64,000 nt of DNA from DATHTS01 sp041940425 (GTDB lineage Bacteria > Acidobacteriota > Blastocatellia > Pyrinomonadales > Pyrinomonadaceae), in contig JBGTSF010000009.1 in NCBI GenBank assembly GCA_041940425.1, positions 31,883-95,882 of the forward strand, in the 5' to 3' direction. How positions within the stretch are numbered: the first letter of the stretch is position 1; every line of letters begins with the position of its first letter. The notes beneath the pieces were generated by a model, which saw nothing but the letters and a program-made list of their open reading frames with translations, made no database searches and was not told where the DNA came from. Shown in pieces: positions 8,116 to 16,403 of the stretch. Both the position numbers and the translations under genes were made by a program.

Positions 8116-8618
8116 AAACCGAACGCTTGCATTTAAGGACGTGGACTTACGCCGATGCCGAACGGCTTTTTGAAATCTGCTCCGACGCGGAAACAATGCT
8201 TCACATCGGCGACCGTGAGCCTTACGAAACAATCGAAAAAGCCAGAGAATTTCTGAATTGGGCTGTGCCGTATCAACTGAAAATGGGCTTTTGCCGTTGG
8301 GCGGTCGTCGAAAAACGGACGGGCGAAATTATCGGAAGCTGTGGTTTCGCTTCTCGTGATCTGGAAGAAGTCGAACTCGGCTATCTTTTTGCGCGTGAAG
8401 CTTGGGGAAAAGGTTTTGCGACCGAAGCGGCAAGTGCGTGTCTGCGATACGGTTTTGAAGAAATCGGTTTTAAAAAAGTAGTTGCACTGACCGATCTCGA
8501 TCACGAAAAATCGCAAAATGTTTTAAGAAAAATCGGTTTCCGGGAGCGCGGAATCGAGAAAACGGACGACGGCGACGATCTGGTTTTTGAAATCGAGCGT
8601 CAGAACCGGGAGCGGTAG
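8100..8618 (+). CDS. GNAT N-acetyltransferase (RimJ/RimL-like)
   Basis: This 172-residue GNAT opens with ETERLHLRTWTYADAERLF and has the acetyl-CoA binding turn at EAWGKGFATEAA, plus N-VLRKIGFRERG near the end, typical of ribosomal-protein-Ser/Ala acetyltransferase-like enzymes. It overlaps the upstream transferase by 16 bases. Its C-terminal residues QNRER and the TAG stop are encoded by the left arm of the perfect hairpin at 8599-8668, so the native C-terminus was probably replaced or extended by the repeat. Confidence 0.85.
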   Translation: MGKILETERLHLRTWTYADAERLFEICSDAETMLHIGDREPYETIEKAREFLNWAVPYQLKMGFCRWAVVEKRTGEIIGSCGFASRDLEEVELGYLFAREAWGKGFATEAASACLRYGFEEIGFKKVVALTDLDHEKSQNVLRKIGFRERGIEKTDDGDDLVFEIERQNRER

Positions 8619-8668
8619 CGACCGGGCAATCAATATTAAACCCGGTCGCTACCGCTCCCGGTTCTGAC
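8599..8668. repeat. Perfect 28-bp-arm inverted repeat (CCGGGAGCGGTAGCGACC type)
   Basis: Arms 8599-8626 and 8641-8668 are exact reverse complements around a 14-nt AT-rich loop. Each arm, read outward-in, encodes Gln-Asn-Arg-Glu-Arg and then TAG. The hairpin therefore supplies the last codons and stop codon of both convergent genes (8100-8618 plus, 8649-9767 minus). A sibling with a few changed bases is at 35086-35156. It could act as a bidirectional terminator, although there is no U-tract. Confidence 0.95.
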
Positions 8669-9767
8669 CTGCCAGCGTTTGATAAACTTGTTCCGTTCGT
8701 TCGATCATTTTTTTTAAAGAGAAATTTTCTTCCGCCGTTTTCTGCGCCTCTTTACCGAAATCTTCGCGCATTTTTTCATCGCTCAAAAATTCCTCGATTT
8801 TTTCGGCTAGTTTTAAAGGCTCTTTTACCGCAGTCAATTTTCCCGAACTCTCGTTTTCCAATAATTCCTTCACGCCTTCGGTTTCCGTTGCGACAATCGC
8901 TTTGCCGCTCGCCATCGCTTCTAAAATCGCCAGACCGAAACTTTCCGAATGCGACGCGGAAACGAAAACATCCGTCGCCGCCAGCAGCGGCGCGGTGTCT
9001 TCGACCCAATCGAGAAAAAGAAACCTATCTTCGAGACCGAAAATTTTAACGAGCCGTTTCAGTTCGCGGCGAAAATCTTTTTTAAATGAATTGTCCGTGC
9101 CGACGATAGTAAAATGCGCGTCGGGAAATTTTTTGACGATTTCATTGGCGGCGAGAACAAAATCCTGCTGACCTTTCAATCTTTTGAGTTCGCCGACCGT
9201 GCCGACGAGCGGCGCATCGAACGCGATGTTATGCAAAAAACGAAATTCGCGGAAAAGTTTTTCTTTATCGGCTGAAGCCCATTTTTCCGTTTCGATGCCG
9301 TTGGGGATTTTGACGATCTTTTCAGTCGGAAAAGTTTTTTCGAGGTTTGCCGCTACCGCCGAAGATACGGCGATGACTTTTGAAACATTCGACAGCGCGA
9401 ATCTCTGCGTTCGTTTCATCGAAAAAAGAACGTGGCGCGTTAAAACTAATTTTGCGGATTTTGCGAATCTGACGGCGAAACTTGACGGAAGATAATCCTT
9501 CGCGGCGTGCGCATGCGCGATCTCGATATTATTTTGTTTGATAAATTTTGCGATTCTGACAGCCGCTAAAACGTCCGTCGAATTTTTGATCTTCACGCGC
9601 AGAATATTTTCCGCCGGAAAATCCGCGAGTTTGTCCAAAACCGGCGAGCCGTCCGGCACGGCTAAAAAAACATCGTGATTTCGACAGCGCAGACCGCCGA
9701 TCAGATCAACCAGATGCTTTTCGCCGCCGCCGAAATTTTTTGCCGACGAAATCTGTAAAATTTTCAT
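8649..9767 (-). CDS. Glycosyltransferase family 4
   Basis: The product has 372 residues from the ATG at 9767 (MKILQISSAKNFGGGEKHLV), where the glycine-rich donor-side loop follows directly; a longer reading to 9833 adds an implausible N-terminus. SHSESFGLAILEAMASGKAIVATETEGVKELL (residues about 275-305) contains the E-x7-E motif of GT-B retaining transferases. HAKDYLPS and PNGIETEKW fit as well. It transfers a nucleotide-activated sugar to a glycan on the cytosolic side, probably in the polysaccharide pathway at the left of the window. The C-terminal QNRER is hairpin-encoded. Confidence 0.87.
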   Translation of the reverse strand: MKILQISSAKNFGGGEKHLVDLIGGLRCRNHDVFLAVPDGSPVLDKLADFPAENILRVKIKNSTDVLAAVRIAKFIKQNNIEIAHAHAAKDYLPSSFAVRFAKSAKLVLTRHVLFSMKRTQRFALSNVSKVIAVSSAVAANLEKTFPTEKIVKIPNGIETEKWASADKEKLFREFRFLHNIAFDAPLVGTVGELKRLKGQQDFVLAANEIVKKFPDAHFTIVGTDNSFKKDFRRELKRLVKIFGLEDRFLFLDWVEDTAPLLAATDVFVSASHSESFGLAILEAMASGKAIVATETEGVKELLENESSGKLTAVKEPLKLAEKIEEFLSDEKMREDFGKEAQKTAEENFSLKKMIERTEQVYQTLAGQNRER

Positions 9768-9812
9768 CTCTTTTATGATAAACGCGGAAAGATTTTTGAT
9801 AAATCCGAAATT

Positions 9813-9845
9813 AAAAAAAGGCACGCTCCACAAAGAAAGCGTGCC
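9813..9845 (-). terminator. Rho-independent terminator after the first Oar-like receptor
   Basis: On the minus strand, GGCACGCT and AGCGTGCC form an 8-bp GC-rich stem followed by seven T residues (plus-strand A run 9813-9819). A second hairpin with a GAAA loop (9853-9875, TTTTTCCTC stem) lies between it and the receptor stop codon. Confidence 0.85.
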
Positions 9846-9891
9846 GTCGAAGGTTTTTCCTCTTTCGAGGAAAAACTAAGGTCGTAAAAAA

Positions 9892-12800
9892 CTAGAATTG
9901 GAAACGCGCCGCAAACTGAATCTGGCGTTCACGATACAAGGTGCTGTCCGTTCCGGTAACTTGTCCGAAATTACCAGCATTAAAATTCAGATTGTTGCCG
10001 CTTCTGACGTAAAACGTGCTGTTGACTCCGAAAACGTGGGTGCGATTGGCAATGTTGAAAGCTTCTGCCAAAAATTCGAGATTCATAGTTTCAGTCAGTC
10101 TGAAGCGTTTCGAAAGCCGGGCATCCAAGTTTATAAGGCTCGGCAAACGAAACGCATTTCTTTCGAGAAGCGGAAAGCGGTTATCGCCAAAGCTGTTGTT
10201 TAAGCTTGTTCCCGAAACCGTACCGTCATACGGTCGTCCCGAATAATATGTGAAGATCGGTGAAAGCGTCCATCCGTTAAGAATATAGTTTCCAAATGAG
10301 TTTCGGCTGCCTTTATAGAAGGTCGGCGACCAGACGATACTGGATACGAATTTATGACGAACGTCAAAATTGCTCGGACCCGGATCATAACTGCCGTCGA
10401 GAATGTCATACGGACTGTTGGTCTGTGTAAAGGTCGCCGAATTTTGATTTGTGTCGGTCGCCTTTGCAAAGGTGTAGCTGTTTTGGAATTGCAGACCATC
10501 CGTAAATCTGCGGTTGAACTGAAGAACAAGCGCGTTATATTCGGATTTGACCGTGCTTTGAATTCTGGTCAATGCCTGCGTTCCTACCGCCCCGCCGAAA
10601 CGCGTGTAGCGAGGTAAGGTAAATACTCGTCCGTCAAAAGGTCCGCCGACTACCGTATAAGTTGTCGAACCTGTGCGTTGGTTGTTCAGGTCAAAAAAGG
10701 TCGGAAGGTTTCGTCCCAGACTGCCGATATAGGAAACCGAAACAACCGTATTTCTAAAGATCTGATGCTCGAGAATCAAATCGTATTGATTGATCAGCGG
10801 AGCTTGGAAATCTTCGGAAAAGAACTGGATCGCGCCGCCGACCGTGCCGGTGATGTTCGAAGGCAGAACATTCGGGAAGATCGGAGAGGCGGGATCCGTC
10901 GGCTGCAGAGCAACCTGCGCCTGACCGTTCGGATTCCCGGTATTGATCAGCGCGTTATAGATGGTCGAGCTTTGAACGCGACCGTAGTAGATACCGTATC
11001 CGCCGCGGAAGCTGGTTTTACCGTCGCCGAAGACGTCATACGCGACACCGATACGCGGACCGAAATTGTTTTTATCGCTCGGCATGGTCGAAGTCGCTTC
11101 CGCAACCGTTCTGCCGTCATACGGGATCACGGTCGTGCTGGAATTCGGCAGTTGCGGTTCAGGAAATGCGATGTATTCCCACCGCAGTCCCAAATTTACC
11201 GTTAAACGCGGGGTAACACGGAAATCATCCTGAGCAAAGAAGTTGTAGTCCCAGGTTTTCAGTTTCAAACCGGCTAAGCCGACTCCCTGCTGATACTGAC
11301 TCGTGTAGCATCTTCCGACCGTGCGGGTACCGGTCGCGCATTGTGTCGTTCCCGGCAGTCCGTCGCGGAAATTAACATAGTCAACGATGAAATCGTTGAT
11401 GTTGTTATATGAATAAGACCCGGAGCCGCGGAACAGATTTTCAATGTCATCGGTAACGCGGTTGATGTCGGCGCCGAACTTGAATGTGTGGCGACCCGAA
11501 ATCCAGGTCGTTGTGTTGGCAAATTGATACCGGCGTTCGTCGGGGAAAGATTGACGGTCAAGAAATGTCGGCGTACCGAATTCAAAACCGTTGGTTATGA
11601 AAATGCTCGGCGAACGTCCGCCGGGTGCCGTGGTCGGTTCGCCGGGAAGCGGCGCCGAGCCGAATTGCGATTCGAAGTCACGTCCGTATTGAAAACGAAA
11701 CTCATTCAGAACATTTGCCGACAAGGTTGTTTGCAGTCTTCCGTTAATCGAATCAACTTCGACAAAATCATCGCCCCAGTTGGATCTTCCGCGGGTTACG
11801 ACCGGCGAAGTTTGAACGCCGTTCGGCGACTCCCAGCGCATCCGGTTGTAACTGATGCTGAAGGTGTTCCGGTCATTGATCAGCCAGTCAATTTTCGGCA
11901 GAAACAATGTCTGATCGCCTTTCCGGGGATTTTCTCCCGAAAGCGAATTCAAGAACGCCAGCGTGCTGTCAATCTGAGCATTGGTCAGTCCGCGGCTTGT
12001 TAAGAGAGTGCGATTAGGCGTATTGAGAAAATTTTGATTCTGAAAAGTTGCCAGACCGGGAAAGTTTCTTTTCTGCTGATCGTAGCTGAAAAAGAAAAAC
12101 AATCTGTCTTTTACGATCGGACCGCCGATCGTGCCGCCCCATTGCTGGCGCAGGTCGGGCGGTTTTGCTTCGACGGTGGTTGATACACCGTTTACTAAAA
12201 CCGTATTGAAAGCCCGCGGGTTGCGCGCGCCGTTTCGGTTGTTGCGGTTGTAATAGAATATATCGCCGTGAAATTCGTTCGTTCCCGATTTGGTAACGGC
12301 GTTGACCACGCCGCCCGCCGAACGTCCGTATTCGGCTGAATAGTTCGAGGTGTTCACCTGAAATTCACGAATCGCCGATTGGCTGATGACGTAATTGATA
12401 CGGGTGCGACCGCGCTCCTCGGAGAAAAACGCCTGATTGTTGTCGCCGCCGTCAATCGTGTTGTTGTTCAAAAGTCCCGAAATGCCGCGAAACGAAATCA
12501 GACCGAATGTTCCGTCGGGAACGGTTCCGGGCGTGAGCAGTGCGAAGTTCGACCAGCGGCGACCGTTGATCGGAAGCTCGTTGATCGAAGTTTGATTAAT
12601 ATTAACCGCATTGGCATTGTCGTTGGTGTTGATGACCGGTGCTTCCGCCGTTACTTCGACCGTCGCGCTTTGTCCGGCAACGCCGAGCTGAATGTCGAGC
12701 GGCGTCGCCTGACCGACTTCGACCACGACTCTTTCCTGTCTAAAGGTTTCAAATCCTGAAACAGCGACTTCAACCGTATAAATTCCGGGCTGAAGATTGG

Positions 12801-13023
12801 TGACGCGAAAACTGCCGTCGTTTGTGGCAGTAACATTGACGCTGCTGTTCGTGCCGGTATTAGTAACCGTGACCGCCGCATTCGGCACAACCGCGCCTTG
12901 CGGGTCGGTAACTTTACCTGTAATAGCTCCGGTCACGGTTGACTGCGCGAAAACTTGCCCGATCCCGGCAAGCAGGCACAAAACCGCGATCGCTAAAAAT
13001 TTTATCGAAGTGTTTTTAGTCAT
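9892..13023 (-). CDS. Oar-like TonB-dependent receptor with carboxypeptidase-regulatory domain
   Basis: The protein has 1043 residues from the ATG at 13023. The ATG at 13035 overlaps the GAGGAC ribosome-binding site and is rejected. A signal peptide ends near GQVFAQ. A carboxypeptidase-regulatory-like Ig domain follows (GAITGKVTDPQGAVVPNA, residues about 33-115). Then comes a plug-like region (NELPINGRRWSNFALLTPG; YGRSAGGVVNAVTKSGTNEF) and a long beta-barrel ending in a terminal aromatic (AARFQF). This class is greatly expanded in Acidobacteriota and is thought to import or bind large substrates at the outer membrane, though ligands are mostly unknown. It is monocistronic, with its own terminator. 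A second, longer homologue is at 55894-59733. Confidence 0.92.
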   Translation of the reverse strand: MTKNTSIKFLAIAVLCLLAGIGQVFAQSTVTGAITGKVTDPQGAVVPNAAVTVTNTGTNSSVNVTATNDGSFRVTNLQPGIYTVEVAVSGFETFRQERVVVEVGQATPLDIQLGVAGQSATVEVTAEAPVINTNDNANAVNINQTSINELPINGRRWSNFALLTPGTVPDGTFGLISFRGISGLLNNNTIDGGDNNQAFFSEERGRTRINYVISQSAIREFQVNTSNYSAEYGRSAGGVVNAVTKSGTNEFHGDIFYYNRNNRNGARNPRAFNTVLVNGVSTTVEAKPPDLRQQWGGTIGGPIVKDRLFFFFSYDQQKRNFPGLATFQNQNFLNTPNRTLLTSRGLTNAQIDSTLAFLNSLSGENPRKGDQTLFLPKIDWLINDRNTFSISYNRMRWESPNGVQTSPVVTRGRSNWGDDFVEVDSINGRLQTTLSANVLNEFRFQYGRDFESQFGSAPLPGEPTTAPGGRSPSIFITNGFEFGTPTFLDRQSFPDERRYQFANTTTWISGRHTFKFGADINRVTDDIENLFRGSGSYSYNNINDFIVDYVNFRDGLPGTTQCATGTRTVGRCYTSQYQQGVGLAGLKLKTWDYNFFAQDDFRVTPRLTVNLGLRWEYIAFPEPQLPNSSTTVIPYDGRTVAEATSTMPSDKNNFGPRIGVAYDVFGDGKTSFRGGYGIYYGRVQSSTIYNALINTGNPNGQAQVALQPTDPASPIFPNVLPSNITGTVGGAIQFFSEDFQAPLINQYDLILEHQIFRNTVVSVSYIGSLGRNLPTFFDLNNQRTGSTTYTVVGGPFDGRVFTLPRYTRFGGAVGTQALTRIQSTVKSEYNALVLQFNRRFTDGLQFQNSYTFAKATDTNQNSATFTQTNSPYDILDGSYDPGPSNFDVRHKFVSSIVWSPTFYKGSRNSFGNYILNGWTLSPIFTYYSGRPYDGTVSGTSLNNSFGDNRFPLLERNAFRLPSLINLDARLSKRFRLTETMNLEFLAEAFNIANRTHVFGVNSTFYVRSGNNLNFNAGNFGQVTGTDSTLYRERQIQFAARFQF

Positions 13024-13716
13024 TTTTGTCCTCATTAAATAATTGTAAATTGATAGAAAATAAAATTGCGTATTATTTTAGCTGAAAAAGCATTTGGATT
13101 TTCGGATTTTTATCATAATTTTCGGATGAATTCAAATCCTGAAAACCGTCCTGAATTCCTAATTCGTAATTGTAAATTTTTCCGGTCAAAACCGTAACTT
13201 GTGGCGCTACGCACTTTCACCGCTCTCACAGCCGGGGCTGTGAAAAATTTTCGAATTAAAAAGTGGACAGTAAACGCTGTAGCCTGTCGAAACGTTGCAA
13301 TTTAAGTTCCTAAAATCTCGCGAAAATTTCAAAAATTTTCCGAATGAAAATCTTTGCAGATAAAGATTAACTCGATGTTAAGTTTCTTTGACAATTTCGG
13401 AAACGTATCTCCGGCGTTATCGCAAAGAATTTTTGACGTTTTCCGGTCGCAGACGCCCGAAAGGTACCGGTGAAAATTTATTCAGCGCGGACTTGAACGG
13501 TTTGAGCGGTTCTACAAAAATGCAACAAAACCAGAGTCCGGCGAATTAAAAATAATATAAATAAACAAAAGAAAATATAAGGCTAACCGCATCTGAGCGA
13601 TTTGAGCGAATTTTTAATACTTGACATTTTTGTAAATGTAGTTTAGATTACTTGCACAATTTGCGGAATAAACAACACTCCGCAAGGTATTTGAACGATA
13701 AGGGGGATAACAATAA
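13024..13716. other. Long intergenic region (about 690 bases) between divergent genes
   Basis: No supportable gene is seen. It holds the start signals of the minus-strand receptor (GAGGAC at its left end), a short GC-rich hairpin near 13231-13244 (ACAGCC, GGCTGT) and a sigma70-like promoter at 13621-13649. The rest has scattered stops in all frames and may contain regulatory RNA or degraded sequence, which I cannot demonstrate. Confidence 0.6.
13621..13649 (+). promoter_or_regulatory. Sigma70-type promoter for the PilZ-like gene
   Basis: A perfect TTGACA (13621-13626), a 17-nt spacer and TAGATT (13644-13649, 4 of 6) are followed by a leader of about 60 nt containing AAGGGGG shortly before the ATG at 13717. 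Confidence 0.75.
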
Positions 13717-14118
13717 ATGGCAGATTTATCATATTCTACATTTGCTGGCAGAACGCCGTTGCACGGGCGCATTCTGGCAAATTTGCCGGTTCAGGCAAGC
13801 TGGGTTGACGAAGCAAGCGGGGAGACGATCTCGGTCATGGGATTGACCGAAAATATCGGCGAAACGAGTGCTTTGGTAAATCTCGAAAAACTTCCGACGG
13901 TCGGCAGCCGCGTTAAACTTCGGCTGATTGACGAGGATAAAACGATCATCGAAATCCCGACGGAAGTTATCAGAGTGGAACGCGATCCGAGCAAGCCTTT
14001 AGCGGCACTTTCGGTGGTTGAAAACCTGAAAAAATGGAAAGAGAAGGCTTTGACCGCCGCGCAGAAATGGGTAACGCGCAACTGGCAATTAAACTATGAA
14101 GAAGAATGGGTAAATTAA
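13717..14118 (+). CDS. PilZ-like domain protein
   Basis: In this 133-residue protein the core reads as a PilZ-like beta barrel: VQASWVDEASGE, then TENIGETSALVNLEKLP, GSRVKLRLIDE and a hydrophobic-charged strand TEVIRVERD. The classical RxxxR c-di-GMP motif at the N-terminus is not evident (only GRILANLPVQASW), so nucleotide binding is doubtful. The C-terminal 35 residues form a basic, Trp-containing helix. It has a strong promoter, a good ribosome site and a terminator of its own, so it is a single-gene unit. A role in surface or motility control is only suggested by the fold. Confidence 0.7.
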   Translation: MADLSYSTFAGRTPLHGRILANLPVQASWVDEASGETISVMGLTENIGETSALVNLEKLPTVGSRVKLRLIDEDKTIIEIPTEVIRVERDPSKPLAALSVVENLKKWKEKALTAAQKWVTRNWQLNYEEEWVN

Positions 14119-14146
14119 TACTTTCGGATTCATATTTCTTATAACT

Positions 14147-14190
14147 AAAAAGCGGAAAGGTTTTTCAAAGACTTTTCCGCTTTTTCTTTT
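14147..14190 (+). terminator. Rho-independent terminator after the PilZ-like gene
   Basis: AAAAAGCGGAAAG and CTTTTCCGCTTTTT form a 13-bp stem around a 12-nt loop, followed by TCTTTT. The stem is about 30 bases after the stop codon. Confidence 0.9.
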
Positions 14191-14234
14191 GCGGGGCGAA
14201 CGAATGGATTTCCGAACGCATCTGTAATAGACAA

Positions 14235-15302
14235 ATGAAACAGTTTCTTTTTATCGCAATCATTTTATTTTCGACCAGTTTTACATTCGCGCAAATCCGC
14301 ACCGAAGTTCCGCTCACACAAGCCGAATACGTCAAGATGCTTTACGAGGCGGAAAAGAGCGAAGCGGCGAAACAGGATTTGATCGAAGCGATCCGCCGGC
14401 GCGGGATCGGTTTTGAATTAACGCCCGGCTTGCGGAGTTTGACGACGACGAAAAGCCGCAACGACTCGGAACTCAAACGCACGCTCGAAGAATCCGAACG
14501 CCGACGGAAAAATCCGAACGCGGCAAAGCTCCCGTCCGAAGAAGAAGCGCGCGAGCTGATCGAAAAGACGCGGCAGAACACTCTGGAATCGGTTGAGGAA
14601 ATGCCGGATTTCGTCGTCAAACAGGTCATCAACCGCGGCATCGGTTACGCCGGAACGGGAAATTTCCGCAACCGCGACCGCCTCGTTGTTGCCGTCAGCT
14701 ACCGCTCGACCGGACAGGAAGAATATAAAGTCCTTTCGGTCAACGGCGTTGTGCAGAACAATCCCGAATCGAAGCAATCCTACGCGCAGACGGGCGGCAC
14801 GAGTTCGACCGGCGAATTCGTTACGGTTCTGTCGAAAATATTCAAACCGGAAAGCGAAACGAAATTCGAACTTGTTGACACCGACACGATCCGCGGTCGT
14901 CGCACGGTCGCTTTCGATTATTCAATCGAGCGCGATAAAGCGAAACAGCAGATCACGTTTTTCGCATATTACGACGATTCGGTCATTACCGGAATGAAAG
15001 GCAGAATCTGGATTGACCGCGAAACACAGCGCGTTCTGCGCGTCGAAACCGAAGCGACCGGCATCCCCGAAAGCTTTCCGGTGCGTTCGGCAAAGCGCGT
15101 GATTGATTACGATTGGGTGAACATCTCGGAGCAGAAATATCTCCTGCCGCTCGCATCGGACGTACGCCTGACGGCGCGGCAGAGCAAAGACACATACGAA
15201 ACGCGCAATCTTATAAAATTTAAGGATTACCAGAAATTCGGAACGGAAGTCATCGTTCTGGACGATGATGTCGAGGACGTACCGGAAGAAGAACAGCCGT
15301 AA
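14235..15302 (+). CDS. Secreted/periplasmic protein of unknown function
   Basis: The protein has 355 residues with a signal peptide (MKQFLFIAIILFSTSFTFAQ). The N-terminal third is highly charged and helical (residues about 30-120, ESERRRKNPN, EEEARELIEKTRQ). The rest is beta-rich, with strands such as RTVAFDYSIERD and MKGRIWIDRETQRVLRVE, resembling the beta-sheet of LolA/LolB-like or outer-membrane lipoprotein-sorting folds. The C-terminus is acidic (DDDVEDVPEEEQP). Such proteins are frequent in Acidobacteriota and usually called hypothetical. There is no lipobox. Function unknown. Confidence 0.75.
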   Translation: MKQFLFIAIILFSTSFTFAQIRTEVPLTQAEYVKMLYEAEKSEAAKQDLIEAIRRRGIGFELTPGLRSLTTTKSRNDSELKRTLEESERRRKNPNAAKLPSEEEARELIEKTRQNTLESVEEMPDFVVKQVINRGIGYAGTGNFRNRDRLVVAVSYRSTGQEEYKVLSVNGVVQNNPESKQSYAQTGGTSSTGEFVTVLSKIFKPESETKFELVDTDTIRGRRTVAFDYSIERDKAKQQITFFAYYDDSVITGMKGRIWIDRETQRVLRVETEATGIPESFPVRSAKRVIDYDWVNISEQKYLLPLASDVRLTARQSKDTYETRNLIKFKDYQKFGTEVIVLDDDVEDVPEEEQP

Positions 15303-15305
15303 AAT

Positions 15306-15449
15306 TTACCATGCGAAATAGGCTACAAGAGCGGGAACGATCAGCCACAGCAGACCTTTGATCAGGAAAAACATAAATCCCGCGAATCCGAATCGTTTGA
15401 TCCATCTGGAGAGACGGCTCGGATTTTTATTTTCTGTTTGCTCTTTCAT
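15306..15449 (-). CDS. 47-residue single-helix membrane protein
   Basis: A small minus-strand gene starts at the ATG at 15447-15449 with AGGAAAG placed 5 nt upstream. It reads MKEQTENKNPSRLSRW, a basic amphipathic stretch, then GFAGFMFFLIKGLLWLIVPALVAYF and ends AW. The layout is a charged N-terminus followed by one long hydrophobic helix. Similar tiny proteins with a G-FLFFLIKGLLWL core are widespread in environmental bacteria as uncharacterised membrane proteins, as far as I recall. It lies convergent with the secreted protein (3 bases between stops) and divergent from the VanX-like gene. Confidence 0.65.
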   Translation of the reverse strand: MKEQTENKNPSRLSRWIKRFGFAGFMFFLIKGLLWLIVPALVAYFAW

Positions 15450-15516
15450 TCTTTCCTAAACTTATATTTTTCGCGTAAACTTTTCAAACCCTTTAAATAT
15501 TAGTTTCGCTTTCAAT

Positions 15517-16182
15517 ATGAAAAAATATTTTTTCAAATTTACGCTCTCTCTTTTTTGTTTTATCCTTTTTACAAACGCGGGCGCGGCGCAAGTTGCCGCA
15601 CCGCCGGAAGAAAAAAACAAACGTGAGGCTCAATTGGTCGAACTCGTCAAACTCGATAACACGATAAAATTAGACATCCGCTACGCCACCGCAGACAATT
15701 TCGTCGGCAAGCCGGTTTACCCGGAAGCCCGCGCGTTTCTGCAAAAACCCGCCGCCGAATCGCTTTTAAAGGTTCATCGAAAACTGAAAGAAAAAGATCT
15801 CGGTCTGGTAATTTTCGACGGCTACCGCCCGTGGCGCATCACGAAACTTTTCTGGGAAGTCGTCCGCGAAGACCAGCGTAAATTCGTCGCCGATCCCGCC
15901 AAAGGCTCGAAACATAATCGCGGCTGCGCGGTTGATCTGAGCATTTATAATTTGAAAACGGGCGCGCTTCTGGAAATGCCGTCCGGTTACGACGAATTTA
16001 CCGAACGCGCTTCGCCTGAATATAAAGGCGGAACGGAAACGGAACGCGCGAACCGCGATCTGCTGCGCAAAATGATGGAAGCCGAAAACTTTACCGTCAA
16101 TCCGAACGAATGGTGGCATTTCGATTATAAAGATTGGGAAAAATACGCGATCTACGACCTCGCCTTTTCGGAGATTGAATAG
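15517..16182 (+). CDS. ddpX: D-alanyl-D-alanine dipeptidase (VanX/DdpX, peptidase M15D)
   Basis: The protein has 221 residues with a signal peptide (to about residue 24, NAGAAQ). The zinc ligands and catalytic residues of M15 enzymes are visible: SKHNRGCAVDLS (S-x-H-x6-D) and EWWHFDY near the C-terminus (Glu-x-x-His), with FDGYRP earlier. The enzyme hydrolyses D-Ala-D-Ala, here outside the cytoplasm, for peptidoglycan fragment recycling or remodelling; there is no vancomycin-resistance gene context. It is followed directly by the 21-nt-period array. Confidence 0.9.
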   Translation: MKKYFFKFTLSLFCFILFTNAGAAQVAAPPEEKNKREAQLVELVKLDNTIKLDIRYATADNFVGKPVYPEARAFLQKPAAESLLKVHRKLKEKDLGLVIFDGYRPWRITKLFWEVVREDQRKFVADPAKGSKHNRGCAVDLSIYNLKTGALLEMPSGYDEFTERASPEYKGGTETERANRDLLRKMMEAENFTVNPNEWWHFDYKDWEKYAIYDLAFSEIE

Positions 16183-16204
16183 CAAAAAGCGTTTTCGCAA
16201 GACA

Positions 16205-16393
16205 AAAAACCATTCCTGCAAGCCCTTGCAGCAAAGTTGTAAGCTCTTGCAGGAATGGTGTAAGGCTTTGCAGGAAGCCTGCAAGCTCTTGCAATAAAGG
16301 ATTTTCAGCTTACAGAAATGGATTTTGTTCAAAATATAAAGGATTCAAGCCTTGCACCAATGGTTTTTAACAAAAATGTAATGGTTTGAAGCT
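16205..16393. repeat. Degenerate tandem array, 21-nt period, about 9 units
   Basis: Units begin every 21 bases at 16226, 16247, 16268, 16289, 16310, 16331, 16352 and 16373, typically TTGCA...AATGG...AAGCC. The period is exact although units share only about half their bases. Read as protein, every frame gives heptads, for example CKSLQ-type repeats on the minus strand. It occupies the whole gap between the dipeptidase and the cyclase. A second 21-nt array of related design is at 32137-32325. Confidence 0.85.
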
Positions 16394-16403
16394 GTGCGTC
16401 GAA

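Noticed and set aside
13024..13620. A small gene or structured RNA in the long intergenic region
   Set aside because: No frame with a start and ribosome site, and only one short hairpin was found.
16097..16332. Minus-strand frames with leucine- and cysteine-rich heptads (MQELAGF..., CKSLQ...)
   Set aside because: These arise from the other 21-nt array and the antisense strand of the dipeptidase gene.
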